Position numbers and translations under genes: made by a program. Below, one piece after another: positions 59,575-64,000 of a stretch of 64,000 bases of DNA. The stretch is taken from NCBI GenBank assembly GCA_028023455.1, contig JAQFVV010000256.1, positions 62,001 through 126,000 on the forward strand. The letters are read 5' to 3'. The DNA is from Epiperipatus broadwayi (taxonomy: Eukaryota; Onychophora; Udeonychophora; Euonychophora; Peripatidae). The notes under the pieces were generated by a model. It saw nothing but the letters and a program-made list of their open reading frames with translations. It had not been told where the DNA came from and did not search any database. How positions within the stretch are numbered: position 1 is the stretch's first letter; each line of letters begins with the position of its first letter.

Positions 59575-60505
59575 ATTTAGGTTCCATTTTTTTCACTTAA
59601 CATTAAACTCTTTTCATATATTAATGAAATACTCCAAAAAAAAAAAATTGAGCTAAGTTAAGCCACTATGTAAAAGTATAATCATGTTGATATATTCTGA
59701 TTTAATAGCACTGAATTAACTTTCAGAAAATTCTTATCAGAATCATAGTGCAAAATTAATTAACTAACTATGCTGGGAGCAGAATAAATATATATAGTTT
59801 ATAAAATTTGCAAAATTATTGCAGTAAGAAATATAAATTACAAAAGCCAGATGTTCCACTTTTTTGACAAAGGATTGCAATATTACTTCCTGTTGGCTGA
59901 ATCTGGGTCTCTTGCAATAATGCCTGCCTCCTTAAACTTTCTCTTACAATCATCCCTCTCTGTGAAAATGGTCTTAATGTTAAAAGTAGAAAATATGTCT
60001 TCTGTAACAAGTTTGTGATCCAGAAAAATTGACTTATGTTGCCAGTCTTGTTTTGCCTTTTTATAGAGATGGGACTGCTGGGTGCCTCTTATAAATCTAT
60101 TAGTTTGAGACTCCCCACAGTACATCGCTTTACAAACTGAACATGGACATGAAATTTTATAAACTATTTAAGAAATGTTTGTAGTATTAGAAAATTTTTA
60201 AGAAAATGAGTTGTTCTAAATGCTATTTGAACCTTGTCTGAGCAAATCTTTCGATGTTTTGTTGCTTTGCTAGGAATATACAGGAGGCTAATCCATGGCT
60301 TAAGCAGAATGTTATTGGTATTGGGTTTGTTAATGTTCACTTAAAATTTACTAACTTTAATCATTAATGTTGAATATGTGTAGCCTATATCTATGAGATC
60401 TTTGATGTATTCTTCAATGTTACAGTTTCTATAAGTATCATAGAGACATTTCTATTGAATGCATTCCAGAAATCTTGCAGCATAATAACTATAATCAGCA
60501 TAAAA
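59575..60505 (-). mobile_element. Penelope-like element fragment P1
   Basis: The minus strand reads KPWISLLYIPSKATKH and VQIAFRTTHFLKNFL (about 60,170-60,310), then CPCSVCK-type cysteines and MYCGESQTNRF, AKQDWQHKS, LDHKLVTED and ERDDCKRKFKEAGII (59,883-60,125). This is the end of the Penelope RT (pattern LPYIPGIS.KI..IC) followed by a GIY-YIG endonuclease region (YVGETGR..., H...D....V..E....KRK..EA). The canonical R after GE-T/S appears lost. Downstream sequence (59,575-59,815) is a 3' untranslated region shared with P3. A frameshift splits the GIY-YIG region (59,816-60,010 versus 59,883-60,125). Inactive. Confidence 0.7.
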
Positions 60506-60514
60506 TAGATTAGT

Positions 60515-61400
60515 AGTTATCAGCAATTTAGTTCTTTCTAAATTTGAAAACGCAATTATTCCCAAATATTTAGAACTTACAATAAACAACACTAACTTCA
60601 GATATGTGGATGACATATTTATGTGCTGCCAAAGCTAAAATCACTAATAACCTTTCAGAATTTAATAAATAATTGTCACTTGAATGAACCTTGGAAGTGG
60701 AACATAAAGATCAAAACATAAATTTCTTAGATTTAAGAATTCAAAGAAACAAATCAGTGCTCGATTATAAAATGGTCATAGAATCGATCTAAATCAGAGG
60801 CAATTATCCATCCCAAATCTAAAGTACTATTTGAGCACAAAATGGTAGAGCTTAAGGGATTTTTACATTGAAACAAAAAATTGTGTAAAAAATTAAACTG
60901 ATAGAAAACTTAAAATTGAGGAATACATCAAAAATCTCATGGATATAACTTTTAAACATTCTAAATTAATAAATGTAGTTAGATAATTTTATATGAACAC
61001 TAATAAATCTGTTATTAATGGCATTCAATATAAGATATGGATTAGTCTTGCATATATTCCTAGCATTGCAACAAAACTTCAAAAAATTTGCCGGGAAATG
61101 GTTTGAATAGCATTTAGAACACCACCCTCTTTTAACAATTTTCTAAACAATACTAAAGATATAACTCCATTCAAACATACTCCTCAAATAGTTTATAAAA
61201 TTTTATGCCCTCTCTCCAGCTTGTAACGTGGCATACTATGGGAAGTCTTGAACTAATAAACCTACAAGAATTGCCCAGCATTACTATCTTTTTAAAAGGC
61301 AAAACAAGACTGGCAATATAAGTCAATTTGGTAATTATAACATAATCAGGCTTGGACACTTTATGGAATTGTTGGCAGTCAAAAACAATACAATGTACAT
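60515..61400 (+). mobile_element. Penelope-like element fragment P2
   Basis: The plus strand reads LSKFENAIIPKYLEL then NFRYVDDIF, the catalytic YVDD box, at about 60,535-60,625. LEVEHKDQNINFLDLRI (about 60,693-60,744) follows; this is the FLDL segment typical of Penelope RTs. LAYIPSIATKLQKICREM (about 61,050-61,106) and PACNVAYYGKS with AKQDWQYKS (about 61,215-61,330) mark the start of the GIY-YIG part. Many stops and frame changes. It parallels P1 in the opposite orientation, so the two are head to head with about 10 bp between. Confidence 0.7.
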
Positions 61401-61485
61401 TTTTCGGGGCCGTGTGATTTTTAAATCGCTGTTTTTTTTTTTTTTTGGTTATTAATTTATTGATTGCTATAACTTTTTTTTTCAT
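61171..61485 (-). other. Antisense frame over P2, not a gene
   Basis: The 104-codon minus-strand frame here overlaps the sense GIY-YIG remnant of P2 and a T-rich tract. It is explained by the Penelope fragment on the plus strand and has no domain of its own. Confidence 0.6.
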
Positions 61486-61825
61486 GCCTTTTTAATTTTA
61501 ATTTTGTATTTAGTAAACGACAACCTTTTTTTTATTTTTAAATCACTGTTTTTGGACAAATTATCATCATTCCTTCTTTTTAGTTGTTAATTGATTGATT
61601 ACTAGAACTTTTTTTTCCCCTGTCTTTTTTAAAAATAAAACGTTTAATTTTAATTTTGTCTTTACAAAACAACAATCTTTTTGCATTTATTAAACATACA
61701 TTTAAACTTCTTTGGGGGGAGGGGTGGGTTTAGGGGATCGATTCATTGATTGCTGCTACTCTGTGATGTCTATTTAGTGATGTCTTTTGCTTAATTATTG
61801 CTTTCTACATAACAAAACAACTGTG
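61420..61825 (+). repeat. T-rich degenerate tandem units
   Basis: Two to three units of about 130 bp share AAATC(G/A)CTGTTTTT, GTTATTAATTTATTGATTGCT or GTTGTTAATTGATTGATTACT, AACTTTTTTTT, TTTAATTTTAATTTTGT and an ACAACCTTTTT or ACAATCTTTTT ending (about 61,422-61,532 and 61,542-61,683). A weaker third unit lies at 61,735-61,825. A G-rich GGGGGGAGGGGTGGG run lies at about 61,714-61,728. Confidence 0.6.
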
Positions 61826-61970
61826 TAGGGTTAGGTTTAGGGTTAGTTTTAGGGTTAATTTAGGGTTAGTTTTAGGGTTAGTTTTAGGGTTATGTTTAGG
61901 GTTAGTTTAGGTTTAGGTTTAGGGTTAGTTTTAAGGTTAGGTTTAGGATTAGTTTTAGGGTTAGGGTTAG
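61826..61970 (+). repeat. Degenerate TTAGGG-type repeat tract (145 bp)
   Basis: Tandem TTAGGG units interleaved with TTTAGGG, TTTTAGGG and variants, always G-rich on the plus strand. It resembles a worn interstitial telomeric repeat or a TTAGGG-like satellite. TTAGGG is the telomere repeat of most non-arthropod animals, though the variable spacing means a plain microsatellite origin is possible. Confidence 0.8.
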
Positions 61971-62589
61971 TGTTCTGTTGTTTGTAATGCTAAAATAAAA
62001 AATATCAAAATCGTAACCATAGTCAGACAAAAAAAAGAAACTCAAACTTTTTTAAACAACAACAAACACATATAATATCTTCTTTACTTATTAAACATGT
62101 TTATAATATGTGCTTTCTATGAAATTTACAAAAAATTGTGTATATTTTTATTGGACAGCAGAAATACTCGGCTTCTGTTGTTGGCAACTGTGGAAAAGTT
62201 ACGCGATTGCCAGCCATTTCTGAACTACGTGGTATTTTACGTGAAAACGAGATTTCGTATATGAACTCGGCCAAATTCATTTTTATGTACCCTTGGCAAG
62301 CTTTTACACATTACACCTTCTCTAAATAATGGTGTGGCCATTTGGAAAATTACTATAAAGTCAGGTTTCTTAAATTCATTACAAATACAAAGATTGTGTA
62401 ATGTATATTGTAAAAATTTGATTAATCAAACTACACACACATATATATCAAACTGTACATGAAAGATAAGTGTGTGGATTCACAGTAACTGTCATGAAGC
62501 AGAAATAGGCTGTATTATTTCTGCATTATGTCATCATCAATGGCCTTCTAATGGCTAAGACAAACATAGATGTTTTCTATAGCCATAAG
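61971..62589. other. Unassigned sequence between repeats
   Basis: No gene is supported. A 63-codon plus frame (62,138-62,329) lies in a less AT-rich patch, with words such as VTRLPAISELRGILRENEIS, but has no domain I recognise. It may belong to another repeat. Confidence 0.45.
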
Positions 62590-63080
62590 TCAGGTCTTGT
62601 AAATGGCATTTGTTAGGTGTTTTGGTGAGCCAGAACGCCATCAAGCAACCAAGCCTTATTACATTATAAGATCCTGGATCATGAACTTGTCACAGCAGAC
62701 ATGTTTTTTCCCTTCTAACATTAATACTATCTGCACAGAGAAGGATGATCATAAAAAAAGTTTAAGTAGGCATGGATTATTGGCAAAAAAGAAGAACATC
62801 TGATGTTTGTAATTTACATTTCTTGATGCAATAATTTGCATATTTTATAAACTATATATTCATCCATCTCCAGGAATAGATACTTATTGAATTTTGCACT
62901 AAAATTCTGGTGAGAATTCACCAAAAGTTAACTCGGTGCTATTTAGAATATATATCTATATAGTTATACTTTTTCATAGTGGCTTGACTCAGCTCAAGTT
63001 TTTTTTTTTTTGGAATATTTTATTTTATTTGTTTCTGTAATTTGCTATATGAGACAGAATTTATTAGCAATTTTGAAAAA
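62590..63080 (+). mobile_element. Penelope-like element fragment P3
   Basis: The plus strand resembles P1's C-terminal region. DHELVTADMF and, in another frame, CTEKDDHKK match P1's DHKLVTED and TERDDCKRK, and EHLMFVIYIS matches P1's EHLAFVIYIS. The following 3' sequence (62,870-63,035) matches 59,575-59,780 in the opposite orientation, including CATAGTGGCTTGACTCAGCTCAA. Heavily frameshifted. It repeats the YCGES-type segment already present in P2, so it is a separate copy rather than P2's continuation. Confidence 0.65.
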
Positions 63081-64000
63081 AAAAAAGATGGATTTTTTTT
63101 TAATTTTTATGATTTAATAATAAAAAATAACAAAGATTAAATTGACTGAAGAATTTTGATTGAAGGACTGCATTAGTATAATTAGTATTGTTACGAGAGT
63201 ATATAAATAAGCATTGAACAAACTCCTTGTTCTCTTATTCCTGCTTGGCTGATGATAGTATTTGGAAAATTGCAGAAGTTAAACTGGGAACAACTATAAC
63301 CAAAGAACTATTTTTTATCAGAGCAATTGAAGGTCATCAGTATTTGGAGCCAATATAAGTAAATAACTGTTTTTTTCAAGAATGCAATGATGGCCAAATA
63401 AAATAAAATCTAAAATAATATCATGATAATACTTCTGTGGAACATGTAGCTCTTCTGTAGAAAATCACCAGTTGCTTTTCTGAAGTGAAAGAAGAGATGG
63501 TGACTAACTTAAGACATATCCATTATTCTGTCAAGACAAAAATTACCTCTCTGTCATAAAGATTTGAGAAGTAAATTCTAATTAATAGACATGTATATGT
63601 AGTTATAATAATCAAATTTTCATAAACATGGTGCCATGATATTCTAATAAATTTTGATAAGATGAACTTTTATTTAATTTATAGTTTCTAATACCAATTC
63701 CTAATATTCATAACTTACATATTTTTTATTATTAGTTAAATCTAAAATGTATTAACTTTTTGAAATATATGTCATTGCATGTTTAAGTAAATTAATATGT
63801 TCTTGTTTATTGTGAAAATCCATCTGGTGCATGATTTGATCTCATTCCTAGCTAGTAGTTTTAACTTCATAACTATGCCTTTTAAGTTCATGCTTTTCCA
63901 TGAGAAAGTACTGGAGAATATAGAAGTAACCATCAGAGGAAGAGTGTTAATAAAATGCTCTTGAGTGAAATAATATTTCTTAATTTGAAATGGTATATAG
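63081..64000. other. AT-rich unassigned sequence
   Basis: No gene, RNA gene or recognised repeat. Confidence 0.5.

Noticed and set aside
62138-62329. 63-codon plus frame as a Penelope-encoded segment linking P2 and P3
   Set aside because: No similarity to the P1 coding order; P3 repeats a segment already present in P2, so the region between is an independent insertion.

Overview
The window is AT-rich eukaryotic DNA, almost certainly from an invertebrate animal. It has dense (TA)n and (TA)n(TG)n microsatellites, decayed reverse-transcriptase frames broken by stops, tRNA-derived SINEs with poly(A) tails, mariner and piggyBac-type elements, Penelope-like elements with a GIY-YIG-type tail, and a degenerate TTAGGG-type tract. 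The sequence does not settle the phylum. I found no convincing host protein-coding gene, no tRNA or rRNA gene and no prokaryotic feature. Most open frames of 60-120 codons here are chance frames in low-GC DNA.

Layout. 1-4,957: AT-rich background with a 415-bp Penelope-like fragment bounded by a perfect 33-bp inverted repeat (1,566-1,980), a foldback hairpin (2,902-3,005) and a weak tRNA-SINE-like stretch. 4,958-8,558: a 3.6-kb segment with LTR-type ends (TGTAACC...GGTTACA) set in (TA)n, read as a solo LTR. 8,630-12,380: unassigned. 12,380-14,140: a GC-richer L1/Tx1-like LINE remnant (minus strand) abutting a truncated mariner transposase (14,155-14,760). 15,190-17,880: an old LINE (family 1, minus strand) carrying a recent 153-bp insertion that contains a perfect 58-bp palindrome and is flanked by a 14-bp target duplication. 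18,931-19,675: a TTAA-flanked piggyBac-type non-autonomous element.

The centrepiece is 22,129-34,024. Two direct repeats of about 4.57 kb enclose a 2.75-kb interior. The interior has a weak tRNA-Lys-like primer site, a 20-bp-unit minisatellite and one long, lightly damaged lysine/glutamate-rich reading frame of unknown family. There is no recognisable protease, reverse transcriptase or integrase. This is the layout of a non-autonomous LTR retrotransposon with giant LTRs, comparable in architecture to plant LARDs. A second possible LTR-like block (34,041-36,306) lies directly against it.

36,307-46,169: AT-rich DNA with a 1.6-kb imperfect inverted repeat (about 38,970-40,600), a SINE with a clean 12-bp target duplication (41,761-41,866), a repeat-family cluster and a 111-bp (AT)n tract. 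46,170-55,240: LINE family 1 (minus strand) split by an oppositely oriented LINE of family 2, then a second family 2 copy on the minus strand. 55,835-55,936: a second copy of the SINE, with a 14-bp target duplication. 57,061-58,940: a third LINE family 1 copy with a hairpin at its 3' end and another inserted within it. 59,575-63,080: three Penelope-like fragments, two of them head to head, with T-rich tandem units and telomere-like repeats between the second and third. The rest is unassigned.

Taken together the window is a graveyard of nested transposable elements. The parts that look most novel are the giant-LTR element with its orphan ORF, the perfect palindrome with a target duplication, and the repeated use of (TA)n tracts as apparent integration sites.
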